A model generated the notes under the pieces. The model was not told the DNA's origin. It worked only from the letters and a program-made list of their open reading frames with translations, and searched no databases. A DNA stretch of 64,000 bases from positions 372,001-436,000 of the forward strand of contig CAYGVI010000003.1 of assembly GCA_964353335.1 (NCBI GenBank), in the 5' to 3' direction. The DNA is from JAWAAW01 sp964353335. GTDB taxonomy: Archaea; Nanobdellota; Nanobdellia; Woesearchaeales; ARS49. This document shows, in pieces, positions 15,990 through 24,843 of the stretch (within the stretch, counting starts at the first letter, position 1; every line of letters begins with the position of its first letter). A program made the position numbers and the translations under genes.

Positions 15990-17291
15990 TCATTGGAATT
16001 TCTTCTGCTCAATATTTTCAAGCCTTGCGCTTATCTCGCCGCAAATGTTCTTTGAGTACATTTCCTTTGCCTTTTCCTTTGTTTCATTGCTGAGCAGCCA
16101 CGCGAGCTTGATAAACGCAGTCTCAGGAGTCATGTCTGTGAGATTGCCTATGATTCCAAGCTCCTGCATCTTCCTGCCTGTTGAGTAAACATTGAGATTG
16201 ACCTCTCCTGAGATTGTCTGGGTTGTTGCTGCCACGACTGTTCCTGCCTGAATAAGCTTTTTGACAGCGTCTGCAATTTTTGTGTGCTCTTTTGTCGCTT
16301 CATCAATCTCATTTATCGGCAGGTGGCCGAAGCCTGTTCCTTCCAAAACAAGCCCGTCAAATCCCTTGTAGAACTCAATTTCCTGTGCAGTGAGGTTTGG
16401 GTGCGATTTCAGGAAGCCAACCTTGATATTTTCCTTGAAGAGGCGCACTCCAACAGTTGTCTTTGCCCTTTTGTGATAGCCTGTGCGCATCAAATCAACT
16501 TTTTTCTCCTTGACATTGACTCTTGCCCACGGCGTTACATTTATCGCCTGGAAAGCATCCCTTCTTGAGCTGTGCATTTTCCTGCTTTTTGTCCCTGGAA
16601 GAATATCGCACCATTCATCGCTTGTGTTTTCGTGTATGCAAAGTGCAACTTCTGCAAAGTCCTTGCTTGCGGTTATGAAGAATGCCGCTGAAATCAGGTT
16701 AAGGGCAGCGTCTGTGCTTCCCCTGTCAGAGCTTCTTTGCGCTCCGACTAGAATAACAGGCACTCCCAAGTTCTGAAGCATAAAGCTCAGCGCAGCTCCT
16801 GTGTAATGCAGTGTGTCTGTGCCGTGTGTTACGATAATTCCGTCAACCCCTTCCTTGATTTCTTTCTCAATTTCTTTTGCGAGAATGTTATAATGCGCAA
16901 ATCTCATGTCTTCTGAGAACATCTGCCTGATTAGCCTTGACCTTATGTTTGCAATCTCTTTGAGCTCTGGAAACATTTCAAGCATTTCTTCTGGCTTGAA
17001 CTTTGAGATGACTCCTCCTGTCTCATAGTCTACCTTGCTCGCGATTGTTCCGCCTGTGTGCAGTATCGCTATTGTCGGCAGGCCTTTTTTCTGCTCTGCC
17101 TTTGGCGCTTCAAGCTCTTTTCCCTTGTGCTCCTTGATTAGAATTATTTCCCTGACTCTTTTCTTGTCAATTCCCATATTGTAGCCAGTGTCGAGCTTTA
17201 GCATTACAAACTCTTTCTCTTCAGGCATCAAAACTCCCTCGATGCCTTCTTCCTGAGTCACGACCTTAACCCTGTCTCCTGGCTTAGCCAT
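15990..17291 (-). CDS. gatD: Glu-tRNA(Gln) amidotransferase subunit D
   Basis: 433 aa. An N-terminal small domain (about 1-75) precedes the L-asparaginase fold. Catalytic elements are ILHTGGTIASKVDYETGG and THGTDTLHYTGAALSF, with a Lys further on (DGIIVTHG, VILVGAQRSSDRGS) in the usual order. It supplies ammonia from Gln to GatE. The start abuts the parvulin stop codon without a gap, giving the operon parvulin-gatD-gatE. Confidence 0.97.
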   Translation of the reverse strand: MAKPGDRVKVVTQEEGIEGVLMPEEKEFVMLKLDTGYNMGIDKKRVREIILIKEHKGKELEAPKAEQKKGLPTIAILHTGGTIASKVDYETGGVISKFKPEEMLEMFPELKEIANIRSRLIRQMFSEDMRFAHYNILAKEIEKEIKEGVDGIIVTHGTDTLHYTGAALSFMLQNLGVPVILVGAQRSSDRGSTDAALNLISAAFFITASKDFAEVALCIHENTSDEWCDILPGTKSRKMHSSRRDAFQAINVTPWARVNVKEKKVDLMRTGYHKRAKTTVGVRLFKENIKVGFLKSHPNLTAQEIEFYKGFDGLVLEGTGFGHLPINEIDEATKEHTKIADAVKKLIQAGTVVAATTQTISGEVNLNVYSTGRKMQELGIIGNLTDMTPETAFIKLAWLLSNETKEKAKEMYSKNICGEISARLENIEQKKFQ

Positions 17292-17573
17292 TTACTTGAC
17301 CTCTTCAACCTTGATGATGTGCCAGCCAAACTGTGTCTTGATTGGCTTTGATATTTCTCCTGGCTTCAATGCGAATGCGGCAACTTCAAATTCCTTGACC
17401 ATCATATTGCGGCCAAACCATCCCAAGTCTCCGCCATTCTTCTTGCTCGGGCACATTGATTTTTCCATGGCTACGGCTCCAAAGTCCTTGCCGTGCTGCA
17501 CATCATACAATGCCTGAAAGGCTTCGCTTTCAGTCTTTACCAGAATATGCCTTGCTCTTACTTGTGTTACCAT
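17292..17573 (-). CDS. Parvulin-type peptidyl-prolyl isomerase
   Basis: 93 aa, a single parvulin domain with no signal peptide, so cytoplasmic. Motifs: ARHILVKTESEA at the N-terminus, GGDLGWFGRNMMVKEFE in the middle, and TQFGWHIIKVEEVK at the end. It would isomerise prolyl bonds. ATG at 17573 is 27 nt from the TATA centre of a strong promoter at 17596-17613, so the transcript is leaderless and gives gatD and gatE too. Confidence 0.94.
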   Translation of the reverse strand: MVTQVRARHILVKTESEAFQALYDVQHGKDFGAVAMEKSMCPSKKNGGDLGWFGRNMMVKEFEVAAFALKPGEISKPIKTQFGWHIIKVEEVK

Positions 17574-17595
17574 AACAACAGCGTTCAGAATAAGT

Positions 17596-17613
17596 GTATA
17601 TATAGTTTTCGAG
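17596..17613 (-). promoter_or_regulatory. BRE/TATA promoter, copy 1 of an identical 18-mer
   Basis: Minus strand reads CTCGAAAACTATATATAC. CGAAAAC is a good BRE and TATATATA the TATA box. The same 18 bases occur at 18498-18515 and 27725-27742, each about 27 nt before a start codon. Confidence 0.8.
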
Positions 17614-17615
17614 AG

Positions 17616-18476
17616 TTATTGGTGCGCGTTTGCATTATACCATTCGCGGAACAAATGCACAAATGTATTAATCGCTGATTCAGAAACCTGCCTTTTAGCA
17701 GTACGCAATGATTGTATTATCTCACGCGCAAAAGGGATAAAGTCAGGGCTGTTTACAAACTCAAAATGCGAATCAATATGTTCCTCGCGGCCGCTGCTGG
17801 CAACCCATTCATCTATTTTATCGTGTATGCGTGAGTCAATCTCGTGAGTCCAGCGCGAAAGCAGTTTATTTGTGATTCCTGTCTCTTTTTCAGCCCTTGC
17901 AACGAATTTTGATTCCTGCGAGGTCAATTGCCTGACTATGTGTTCTCCTTTAAGCAAAGCTGCAAAGAGCTGGTGAAATGTTTCACGTTCGTTGACCAGC
18001 GTAAGTATGTGCTCTTCGACTTTCCAGGATTCCTTCAGCTTTTGTATGAGCAGTTCTTCCTGCGCGCTGCCGGCAATAAGCTTCTCTACCATGTGCAGTT
18101 GCGTGCGGAGAATCTGCCAAAGTTCGTATAGCAATTTGTGTATGTATTCATGTTTTGTTTCAGCATAACACAGGGTGTACTCGAGCCTTTTGACGCGCTT
18201 TATGTGTTCTTCGTGTTCAACTGCTTTCAGGTCAGCGAGCAGTTGTTCTTCTGTTTTTTCTTCTCCTGCTGTCTTGACGAGTTCAGAAACAACTGCATTC
18301 TTCAGTTGCGGAAGTATTTGTTTAAGAGTTCCCGGTTGAAGCGCGTTGATAAGCTTGCCTTTCTCCAAGGCAGAGTCAGCATAATCATGCCACGCTTTTG
18401 CGAGCTGTAACTCATCAAGCGCAAGCTCTTTGGCAACCTCTTCAGGAGAACGGAAAAACCTGTTCAGCAAGCCCAT
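17616..18476 (-). CDS. Hypothetical helical protein
   Basis: 286 aa, soluble, almost wholly helical, with many His residues (KRVKRLEYTLCYAETKHEYIHKLL). It begins MGLLNRFFRSPEEVAKELAL and seems to be an all-alpha bundle. No catalytic motif is seen. A copy of the 18-bp promoter lies just before its ATG, so it is leaderless. The next gene on the same strand has its own promoter inside the intergenic space. I do not recognise the family. Confidence 0.7.
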   Translation of the reverse strand: MGLLNRFFRSPEEVAKELALDELQLAKAWHDYADSALEKGKLINALQPGTLKQILPQLKNAVVSELVKTAGEEKTEEQLLADLKAVEHEEHIKRVKRLEYTLCYAETKHEYIHKLLYELWQILRTQLHMVEKLIAGSAQEELLIQKLKESWKVEEHILTLVNERETFHQLFAALLKGEHIVRQLTSQESKFVARAEKETGITNKLLSRWTHEIDSRIHDKIDEWVASSGREEHIDSHFEFVNSPDFIPFAREIIQSLRTAKRQVSESAINTFVHLFREWYNANAHQ

Positions 18477-18497
18477 AATACCTCAACCAGAAAGACG

Positions 18498-18515
18498 GTA
18501 TATATAGTTTTCGAG
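18498..18515 (-). promoter_or_regulatory. BRE/TATA promoter, copy 2 of an identical 18-mer
   Basis: Minus strand CTCGAAAACTATATATAC, identical to the copy at 17596-17613; TATA centre is 26 nt from the ATG at 18476. Confidence 0.8.
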
Positions 18516-18519
18516 AAGA

Positions 18520-18903
18520 TTAGTTCTCTTGCAGCCAGCCGTCGTTGCCTGACCAGTCAATTTCCCCTTCTGACTTTGGCGGTATTAACGCAACTATACT
18601 GCGCGCAAGCATTTCCGTGGGGGTTAACTTCCAAAGGTCTTCTCCTGTATAATGAACTCTGACTTTTTTAGTAGCTGAATGCAATGCGATTGTATATTGC
18701 CTGGGCTGTCCGCAGTAAAGGAATGCGTCTCTTTGTATTGTCAGGTGTACTTCCTTGTTTTTAGCGTCGTAATAGTGGTTAAACGGACCATCCACGTGTG
18801 AAAAATAGCGGAATCTCAACTTCCCTGGCTCAACTTTTATTGTTTCAGCAAAAAGGTAACAGTCATTTGCCGCAGCCACTAATTCGGATAAGTCAACGTC
18901 CAT
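18520..18903 (-). CDS. Hypothetical protein
   Basis: 127 aa, soluble, beta-rich. It has strands such as GKLRFRYFSHVDG, KEVHLTIQRDAFLYCG and YTIALHSATKKVRVHY, with two Cys and no obvious active site. The C-terminus is acidic and Trp-rich (EIDWSGNDGWLQEN). It lies 33 nt downstream of cdc48 start on the same strand side and 4 nt before a promoter. ATTCTTTATTC upstream (about 18905) is a weak TATA candidate. Function unknown. Confidence 0.6.
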   Translation of the reverse strand: MDVDLSELVAAANDCYLFAETIKVEPGKLRFRYFSHVDGPFNHYYDAKNKEVHLTIQRDAFLYCGQPRQYTIALHSATKKVRVHYTGEDLWKLTPTEMLARSIVALIPPKSEGEIDWSGNDGWLQEN

Positions 18904-18936
18904 AGAATAAAGAATGCTAATGCACTTTTTAAATCT

Positions 18937-21225
18937 TCATCCGAAGTACAGCGGCTTTGCTTCTGCCTTCATTTCCCGTGCCCTTGCTGCCTTGAATTTG
19001 TCCTGCAGGGCAATGTACATCTGCTCGACGTCTTTTGTGACAGATGGCGAGACTTTCATCAGCGCCTGCTCAAAGTGGTCTGCTGTTATGACTTTGGTCT
19101 TTATGTCTTCTCTTAAAGCAAGCATTGCTGCCTCGCGGCAAAGCGCCTCTATGTCTGCTCCAACAAAGCCTTCTGTCTGCTCTGCGAGGTAATCAATGTC
19201 AACATCCTTCAATGGCATTCCTTTTGTGTGCACTTTGAGAATCTCAAGGCGTGCTTTCTTGTCAGGAACACTGGTTAAAATAATCCTGTCAAACCTGCCC
19301 GGCCTGAGCAACGCAGGGTCTACAATGTCAGGCCTGTTTGTAGCGCCAATAATCACTATGTCATGCAAATCCTCAAGACCGTCAATCTCAGTAAGAAGCT
19401 GATTGACAACTCTTTCACTGACATTGCTGTCTGAGCTTGAGCCCCTTCGCGGAACCAATGAATCAATCTCGTCAAAGAATATGATTGTTGGCGCTGTCTG
19501 CCTTGCCTTTTTGAAGATTTCCCTGACAGCCTTCTCGCTTTCTCCCACCCACTTGCTCAATAATTCAGGACCTTTAATGGAAATGAAGTTTGCCTCGCTT
19601 TCATTCGCGACTGCTTTTGCCATAAGCGTCTTTCCTGTTCCAGGCGCGCCATACAACAGTATTCCTTTCGGCGGCTTTACTCCGAGCCTTGTGAAAGCGT
19701 CAGGGTGCTTCAACGGCCACTCAACTGCCTCAATTAATTCCTGCTTGCAGTTTTCAAGGCCGCCGATGTCAGTCCATTTGATGTTTGGAATCTCAACAAA
19801 CACCTCGCGGAGTGCGCTTGGGCGGACAACTTTTAGGGCGTCCTTGAAGTCAACCTTTGTGGTTTGCAGTTTGCTGAGTATTTCCTCTGGGATTGCCTCT
19901 TCCTTGTCATACTTGAGGTCTGGCAGAACCCTTCGCAGAACAATCATTGCTGCTTCTTTTGCCAAGGAAGCGATGTCTGCTCCGACAAATCCGTGCGTGA
20001 TTGCAGCGATTTCCTTCAAGTTGACGTCTTTTGACAACGGCATGTTTCTTGTGTGAATCTTGAGTATGTTGAGCCTGCCTTCCTTGTTCGGCACCCCAAT
20101 TTCAAGCTCGCGGTCAAAGCGTCCTGGGCGCCTGAGTGCAGGGTCAAGTATGTTTGGAACGTTTGTTGCGGCAATAACAACAACTTTGCCTCGCGACTTC
20201 AATCCGTCCATAAGCGCAAGCAATTGCGCGACAACCCTTCTTTCAACTTCTCCGCGTGTTTCCTCGCGCTTTGAAGCGATTGCGTCAATTTCATCGATAA
20301 ATATGATTGAAGGTGCGTTCTTCTCTGCCTCTTCAAACTTCTTACGAAGGTTTTCTTCAGACTGCCCGTAATATTTGCTCATTATTTCAGGGCCGTTTAT
20401 GACAATGAAGTGCGAGTTTGTTTCGTTCGCGACAGCTTTAGCCAAAAGAGTCTTTCCGGTTCCGGGCGGTCCATGCAATAGGACTCCTTTTGGAGCTTCA
20501 ACTCCGAGCCTTTCAAAGATTTCAGGGTGCTTTAATGGCAGTTCAACCATTTCGCGTATCTTCTTGACTTCATCCTCAAGCCCGCCAATGTCTTCGTAGC
20601 TGACCCCTGGCGCGCTTTCCTCTTCAATAGTCATTGCCTCTGGATTCAGCGTGATTTCTGTTGCGTCTGTGATTATGACCGGCTGCTTGGGGTTTGTCTC
20701 GGCAACAACAAACTTCAGGTCGCCGAATCCGAGCCCGCCGCCAAAGCCCATGTTTTCTTCCATCATGCTGAAGACTTCGTCAAAGAATGGCGAGCCTGAC
20801 ATTGTTGTCCTTCTGCGCCTTGCTCCGCCAAGGGAGATTATGTCGCCCTTTACAATAGCCCTTCCGAGAAGCCCTTGCTTGAATACGTATGGAGAACTGG
20901 TTTTGACAATGATTCCTTCGCGGGCAGGCGCAATGACAATCTTCTTTGCTTCCTTGACATCCACTTTGCATATCTTGACTGTCTCGCCTATTCCTGTCTG
21001 GGCGTTTTTTCTGCCAAGCCCGTCCATCCTGATGTGGTTCAGGCCTATATCGCCTGGTAAAGCCCTGTCAACAATTCCAACAGTCTTCCTGCCGCCTTCA
21101 ATCTCAACTATGTCTCCTGGCCGTATGTCTGCCTCGCGCATGAAGGTGCTGTCTATCCTGACTATGCCCTTATTGACGTCGTCCTGGATGGCTTCAACAA
21201 CCCTAAGCTTGATTTCCTTTGCCAT
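18937..21225 (-). CDS. cdc48: Cdc48/VAT AAA+ unfoldase
   Basis: 762 aa with an N-domain (1 to about 190) with a double-psi barrel, then two AAA modules. D1: Walker A GPPGTGKT at 252-259, Walker B IIFIDE at 307-312. D2: GAPGTGKT at 526-533, IIFFDE at 581-586, with the SRH arginines in the DPALLRPGRFDR segment. This hexameric ATPase unfolds substrates for the archaeal proteasome. The C-terminus (KPLYFG) ends in an aromatic-Gly form close to the HbYX class, consistent with proteasome docking. The start is leaderless or has a short leader. Confidence 0.97.
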   Translation of the reverse strand: MAKEIKLRVVEAIQDDVNKGIVRIDSTFMREADIRPGDIVEIEGGRKTVGIVDRALPGDIGLNHIRMDGLGRKNAQTGIGETVKICKVDVKEAKKIVIAPAREGIIVKTSSPYVFKQGLLGRAIVKGDIISLGGARRRRTTMSGSPFFDEVFSMMEENMGFGGGLGFGDLKFVVAETNPKQPVIITDATEITLNPEAMTIEEESAPGVSYEDIGGLEDEVKKIREMVELPLKHPEIFERLGVEAPKGVLLHGPPGTGKTLLAKAVANETNSHFIVINGPEIMSKYYGQSEENLRKKFEEAEKNAPSIIFIDEIDAIASKREETRGEVERRVVAQLLALMDGLKSRGKVVVIAATNVPNILDPALRRPGRFDRELEIGVPNKEGRLNILKIHTRNMPLSKDVNLKEIAAITHGFVGADIASLAKEAAMIVLRRVLPDLKYDKEEAIPEEILSKLQTTKVDFKDALKVVRPSALREVFVEIPNIKWTDIGGLENCKQELIEAVEWPLKHPDAFTRLGVKPPKGILLYGAPGTGKTLMAKAVANESEANFISIKGPELLSKWVGESEKAVREIFKKARQTAPTIIFFDEIDSLVPRRGSSSDSNVSERVVNQLLTEIDGLEDLHDIVIIGATNRPDIVDPALLRPGRFDRIILTSVPDKKARLEILKVHTKGMPLKDVDIDYLAEQTEGFVGADIEALCREAAMLALREDIKTKVITADHFEQALMKVSPSVTKDVEQMYIALQDKFKAARAREMKAEAKPLYFG

Positions 21226-21284
21226 GGTGTACTTGCACAGGTTTGAACTTTAATCAGATTATGGACTCTGCATTCCTAGAAGCC

Positions 21285-21707
21285 TTATTTTGACGGCTTG
21301 GTGCTGACATTGACCTTGGGCATCGGGATTGGCGGAGGAAGGTTTACTTCCCTGCTAAGCAGCAATGCTTCAACATTGCACCTTGCGAGGATTGTGTTGA
21401 GCACTCCTGACATTATTTCAGGCGCGACCTTCTTGTCCTTTTTCCATCCCTTCATTACGTCTTCTATTGCCGCAGGGGCGTCAAAGTAAGTGACAGTTCC
21501 CTCGAAGATCATGTTTGCTATCTTCGGCTCATAAGCCGCCTTGAACTCAAAAGTGAACTCCAGGGCATCCTGCTTTGAGTTGCCGAACGTAAGGTCTGTC
21601 TTCGTGACATCCTTTACTGCGACATTGTTGTTTACACTAATCTTGCCCTTCACAGGGGCATACTTTTCAACCAAAATCTTGTTTATTTGCAATCCGACGA
21701 CAGTCAT
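21285..21707 (-). CDS. Archaeal SecB-like protein (tentative)
   Basis: 140 aa, beta-rich, cytoplasmic. The N-terminal half alternates strands (VNNNVAVKDVTKTDLTFG, LEFTFEFKAAYEP, IFEGTVTYF) and is followed by a helix and the LPPPIPMPKV tail, which resembles the SecB pattern of strands and a Pro-rich C-terminus, as in the M. jannaschii MJ0357 group. If so it is a holding chaperone for non-native proteins. This assignment is by general pattern only. AGGTGAT lies 5 nt before the ATG. Confidence 0.5.
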   Translation of the reverse strand: MTVVGLQINKILVEKYAPVKGKISVNNNVAVKDVTKTDLTFGNSKQDALEFTFEFKAAYEPKIANMIFEGTVTYFDAPAAIEDVMKGWKKDKKVAPEIMSGVLNTILARCNVEALLLSREVNLPPPIPMPKVNVSTKPSK

Positions 21708-21859
21708 ACAATCACCTGTTTCGTTTTTACCTTTACCTTAACTAAAGGCTTCGATTCCCTAACCTCTGGGGTCTTTTTAAAGGTTGCGAAAGCGGGCTTT
21801 AGCAACCTCGACGACGTAGTCGGCAGCTGCTTTTGGATAAGAAATTCAGATATTCTCAA
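21704..21859 (-). CDS. Possible small basic protein upstream of the SecB-like gene
   Basis: A reading frame without ATG runs from a TTG at 21859 (51 codons; a later TTG at 21805 gives 33) and stops at 21704 with TGA that overlaps the ATG of the SecB-like gene. The end is LVKVKVKTKQVIV, strikingly amphipathic, with a basic middle. Overlap with the next start and codon content favour a real peptide; the lack of an ATG, GTG or a clear ribosome site argues against. Unproven. Confidence 0.3.
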   Translation of the reverse strand: MRISEFLIQKQLPTTSSRLLKPAFATFKKTPEVRESKPLVKVKVKTKQVIV

Positions 21860-21897
21860 ACGCAGTATTTAAATATCCTTATTCAAACACGGGCAGT

Positions 21898-22857
21898 ATG
21901 CTTGAATGGCTTTTCGGCAACCCGACGCTTTTTCACAGTGTTGTGATTCTGGTAAGCTTGTTCATTATGTTCAAGGCAGCTGACCTTCTTGTTGAAGGCA
22001 TCTCTGATTACGCCCACAGGCTGGGGCTTAGCGAGGCGATTATCGGGCTCGTGGTTGTCGCAATGGCAGCAAGCGCGCCTGAAGTCGTGAGCTCTGTGAC
22101 CGGGTTTTTCAGCGGCCAGGAAAATGTCGGATTCGGCGCAATACTCGGCACAAACATGGTCCATGTTGGATTTGCCCTCGGACTGCTTGCCCTAATCAGC
22201 GGTAAAACCAAGCTTGAGGCAGGGCTTTTCTCGAAAAACAAGATGATGATGTGGGCTGCCCTGATGCTTCCCCTGCTTTTGGGCCTTGACGGCGAGATAA
22301 GCAGGGTTGATGGTGTGCTTCTTTTGGTTGCATTTGGGCTTTACCTGGTGAACCTCTGGCGTGCAGAAGGCACGCTTGGCAGGATGAAGAAGAATGTCCA
22401 GCTCAAGTCGCTCTGGAAAGACGCTTTTATTTTCCTTGGCTGCCTTGCCGCAATACTTCTTGCAGGAAGGTGGCTGGTCTTCAGCAGTGTCAATTTGGCA
22501 AATTCATTCAACATTCCGCCTTATTTCATTGCTTTGACTGTTATCGGCATTGGCGCGACAATGCCTGACATTTCAGTGGAGCTCCGCTCGATAATGAAAA
22601 AGCACGAGGCAATAGGGCTTGGTGACCTTCTCGGCAGCCTGATGATAGAGTTCCTCCTTTTCTTCGGAATAATGGCGCTTATCAGCCCCCTCAAGGTGAA
22701 TGTCAGCACAGTACTTAACGCATTCATCTTCCTCGCAATCAGCATCACGACCCTGATGATAATCCTGCGCGGCAAATACCTGACCTGGAAGCACGGCCTT
22801 TTATTCATGGCTTATTTCGCCGCCTTCCTCGCAGTAGAAATCTGGAAGATAATGTGA
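21898..22857 (+). CDS. Ca2+/cation antiporter (CaCA family)
   Basis: 319 aa with about ten hydrophobic helices in two halves. The alpha repeats carry the ion-binding acidic residues: LSEAIIGLVVVAMAASAPEV (about 44-63) and IALTVIGIGATMPDISVEL in the second half. These sit in inverted topology as in YrbG and NCX. It would export Ca2+ against H+ or Na+. Palindromic TATA GTATTTAAATATCC (21866-21879) lies about 26 nt before the ATG, so leaderless. It abuts deoxyhypusine synthase tail to tail (22857/22858). Confidence 0.92.
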   Translation: MLEWLFGNPTLFHSVVILVSLFIMFKAADLLVEGISDYAHRLGLSEAIIGLVVVAMAASAPEVVSSVTGFFSGQENVGFGAILGTNMVHVGFALGLLALISGKTKLEAGLFSKNKMMMWAALMLPLLLGLDGEISRVDGVLLLVAFGLYLVNLWRAEGTLGRMKKNVQLKSLWKDAFIFLGCLAAILLAGRWLVFSSVNLANSFNIPPYFIALTVIGIGATMPDISVELRSIMKKHEAIGLGDLLGSLMIEFLLFFGIMALISPLKVNVSTVLNAFIFLAISITTLMIILRGKYLTWKHGLLFMAYFAAFLAVEIWKIM

Positions 22858-23844
22858 TTATTTCCCCGCAAATGTCTTAGCCACTATCAGCGGGAAAAGT
22901 ATTGTTGCATCGCCGAATACCTTGACTGACTTTGCACCTGGGAGTATTTTTCCCCAGCTGACTGCTTCATCAGGGCGGGCTCCTGCGTCTGAACCGTCGT
23001 ATTCCTGCGATGTGTTGATGTAAACAACGTACTCTGAGCCATTTCTCAGCATGTTCGCATTGAGTATGCAGTGCTTTACAACCCCTGCGCCAAGAATTAT
23101 CAAGCCTGTCTTTTTGGTGTCAATGGTGAGGTCATTGAGCTTTTTCATGTCGCGCGCAATGTCTATCTTAAAGTCAGGGTGCTTGAAGCTTGAGAAATAA
23201 GTCATGTCTCCAATTGAGCCGTCTGTCAGCGCAGGGCAGAACACAGGGATGCTGTTTTTCTGCGCCCAGTAATAGATTGATTCAGGATTGTTAACCTCTT
23301 TTCCCAGGCGCGCGACAAACTCAGAAGGCGTGATAATTGTGCCTGTCTGCTTCTGCTCTTCAGCCATCTTTGCAAGAACAGGATTCAAAAAATCCTCAAA
23401 TGTGCAATACCTTGAGTTCGGAACAAATATGTTCCCTGTCCTGTTAATTCCTTTCTCCCTTAATTCAGCCCCTTTTGCCTCAAAACTGCCGAGAATAAAC
23501 GGCTTCACGCACTTTATGATGTCTTCCTCAACCCCGCCTGCGGTCGTGACAATCACGTCAACCATTTTGTTCTGTGCCAAATACCTGAAAACATCGCGCA
23601 ATCCAGAAGTTACCATGTTGGAAGTATAACCGAGATAAATTGTGCACTTGTCTTTGCGCATCTGGTTGATTATGTCAATTGCCTTTGCAAGGTTTGACGC
23701 CTGGAAGCCTGTTGTTGCATAGCTGTCAATGATTTGGTCATAATCAACTCCATTGCTGAAGTCATACCCGCGAATAGCCACGCCTTCTGGTTCTTCTGAC
23801 TCCCTAAGGACGTTCTCTTTTCCTGTTTCCAATTTGTTATCCAT
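22858..23844 (-). CDS. dys: Deoxyhypusine synthase
   Basis: 328 aa. Recognised from YLGYTSNMVTSGLRDVFRYL, VDVIVTTAGGVEEDIIKC, NSRYCTFEDF, and the EAVSWGKI segment with the catalytic Lys that forms the enzyme imine. It transfers the aminobutyl group of spermidine to aIF5A, a step unique to archaea and eukaryotes. NAD-binding residues are in the TSQEYDGSDAGA region. ATG at 23844; a TATA-like TTTAAA precedes it. Divergent from the TatD gene. Confidence 0.96.
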   Translation of the reverse strand: MDNKLETGKENVLRESEEPEGVAIRGYDFSNGVDYDQIIDSYATTGFQASNLAKAIDIINQMRKDKCTIYLGYTSNMVTSGLRDVFRYLAQNKMVDVIVTTAGGVEEDIIKCVKPFILGSFEAKGAELREKGINRTGNIFVPNSRYCTFEDFLNPVLAKMAEEQKQTGTIITPSEFVARLGKEVNNPESIYYWAQKNSIPVFCPALTDGSIGDMTYFSSFKHPDFKIDIARDMKKLNDLTIDTKKTGLIILGAGVVKHCILNANMLRNGSEYVVYINTSQEYDGSDAGARPDEAVSWGKILPGAKSVKVFGDATILFPLIVAKTFAGK

Positions 23845-23899
23845 TGCTTTAAAGCCATCGGGGGAAGGTTTTTAAATCTTCGTGCTAAAAGCCAGAGTT

Positions 23900-24700
23900 A
23901 TGAAGCTCGTTGACGTGCACTGCCATTTGAACCACAAGCTCTTTCAGAAAGACCTTCCTGAAGTTATTGAGCGGGCAAAGAAAGCAGGCGTTGTCAGAAT
24001 AATCTGCTCAGGCACAGGCCCGCCTGCCAATAGGGAAATCCTTGAACTCACAAAAAAATACCCTGACATTGTGCAGTGCACTTTTGGCGCATATCCGACT
24101 GACGCCCTGAACTACAAGAGCAATGCCCCTGACGAGTCCGGAATAACAAGAAGCGGCCACTTTGACCTTGACGCAGAGCTTGAATGGATGAAAAAGAACA
24201 AGGACTCCTGCGTCGGAATTGGCGAGGCAGGGCTTGACTATTCTGAAATCACAGACCCTGGCCTGATAAAGAAAATGAAGGAAAACTTCCAGAAAATCAT
24301 TGAGCTTTGCGAGAAAATCAACAAGCCGTTAATCATCCACTCAAGAAAGGCAGAGGCTGACTGCGTTGAAATGATTGAGTCAAGCAAGCTTAAGCACGTT
24401 GTCTTCCACTGCTTTCACGGCAGGAAGAGCCTGCTGAAGAGAATAGACGACAAGGGATGGTGCTGTTCAATCCCGCCTGTGATTATGCGCCTGCTGCACT
24501 TTGACACTGTTGTGCAGACACTTAGCATTAATCATCTTCTCACAGAAACAGATGCGCCGTGGCTCGGACCGGTTCCAAGAGAGCGCAATGAGCCAGCCAA
24601 TGTCGCTCAGACAATAAAGCGAATTGCCACATTAAAAGGATTCACAGAAGAAGAGACAGCAAACAGCATCATGCTGAATTATCAAAGAATGTTCGGATAA
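23900..24700 (+). CDS. TatD-family metal-dependent hydrolase
   Basis: 266 aa from the ATG at 23900; a GTG at 23882 would lie too close to the TATA box (TTTTTAAATC, 23869-23878), which is about 26 nt before 23900. Metal ligands: HCH at residues 7 and 9 (MKLVDVHCH), Glu in GIGEAGLDY, His in LIIHSRKAE, His in VVFHCFHG and Asp in TETDAPWLGP. TatD proteins are Mg-dependent nucleases or D-aminoacyl hydrolases. Slightly short for the family. Confidence 0.93.
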   Translation: MKLVDVHCHLNHKLFQKDLPEVIERAKKAGVVRIICSGTGPPANREILELTKKYPDIVQCTFGAYPTDALNYKSNAPDESGITRSGHFDLDAELEWMKKNKDSCVGIGEAGLDYSEITDPGLIKKMKENFQKIIELCEKINKPLIIHSRKAEADCVEMIESSKLKHVVFHCFHGRKSLLKRIDDKGWCCSIPPVIMRLLHFDTVVQTLSINHLLTETDAPWLGPVPRERNEPANVAQTIKRIATLKGFTEEETANSIMLNYQRMFG

Positions 24701-24742
24701 ACCTTAATCTTTTTAAAACAAGTCCTGCTTTATAACGAATAC

Positions 24743-24815
24743 GAGCTCGTGGTCTAGCGGTTATGACACCTGCTTCACAGGCAGGGAGTCGCCAGTTCGA
24801 ATCTGGCCGAGCTCA
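24743..24815 (+). tRNA. tRNA-Val (anticodon CAC)
   Basis: Acceptor GAGCTCG/CGAGCTC, anticodon arm CCTGC-TTCACAG-GCAGG, T-arm GCCAG-TTCGAAT-CTGGC, discriminator A, no intron. TATA CTTTATAAC at 24728-24736. Confidence 0.96.
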
Positions 24816-24843
24816 TCATATGGCAACTGCTGCAGATTACCTG

